Source of the DNA: Ctena decussata | Lineage: Eukaryota > Mollusca > Bivalvia > Lucinida > Lucinidae | Length of the DNA stretch: 64,000 nt | Direction: 5' to 3' | NCBI GenBank assembly: GCA_963989385.1 | Contig: OZ022505.1 | Location: 61,135,737-61,199,736 of the forward strand | Content: more model-generated notes on this DNA | Databases searched by the model: none | Told to the model about the DNA's origin: nothing | What the model saw: the letters and a program-made list of their open reading frames with translations, nothing else | The DNA's letters: not shown here | Position numbering within the stretch: the first letter of the stretch is position 1

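Overview
The window looks like animal nuclear DNA. It is AT-rich and packed with intronic transposons, tRNA-derived SINEs, foldback elements and simple repeats. The single recognisable gene is split by GT-AG introns. The repeat types suggest a bivalve mollusc: elements with a core of tandem repeats, a GGAC-rich tract and a terminal hairpin, and others ending in the GGTGAGCTAAAA form. That assignment rests on memory of such genomes and is not proven here.

Gene content. I support one protein-coding gene, on the minus strand, running through the whole window (1900 to 64000) and leaving it at both ends. I resolved 32 exons (numbered 1 to 32 in transcript order, right to left). They join in one open frame of 6954 bases, 2318 codons, with no start codon, signal peptide, membrane segment or stop inside the window. 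Of 31 internal introns, 29 are phase 1 and 2 are phase 2. The product is a very long, presumably extracellular protein built from cysteine-rich units of the GCC2/GCC3 (ephrin-receptor-like, growth-factor-receptor-like) kind, with the pattern CPxGxYCPxG, CPAGTYxNxTG, CxxCxPGxYC, GLxxPTGxCxxGYYC. I cannot give it a gene symbol.

Internal order. The cysteine units form a higher-order repeat of about 700 residues made of seven recognisable blocks, here called a to g: a (YCDP-like start, then CPxGSYC and CPPGTYNN), b (PTDGTTG), c (NPxGExYG), d (PTDGTTGDICP then DRAD), e (GHYCPxGT pair), f (odd linker with TGGxC, then FSNxxxNxAESDC) and g (YYCPGGQS). Exon 1 is the tail of one copy; exons 2-11 are super-repeat 1; exons 12 to mid-21 are super-repeat 2; mid-21 to 31 are super-repeat 3; exon 32 begins a fourth. 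A block of about ten exons has therefore been duplicated in tandem at least three times.

Introns. Between exons lie many copies of a few mobile families: a TTAA-flanked piggyBac-like foldback (family A), a TGAGCC...GGCTCA foldback (B), a GCAAACAGTG element (C), a TTAAGGTG foldback (D), a foldback with core AACCGTCTCGACGAGACGGTT (E), a third class of small foldbacks (F, G, H, I), CAGTCAA-ended TA-flanked elements (J, K), six large elements with tandem cores, and tRNA-derived SINEs, two of them with clear target-site duplications. Several are nested. One SINE splits a decayed copy of exon 25, and a 235-bp tandem duplication has copied the splice donor of exon 9. No other gene, RNA gene or intact transposase was found.
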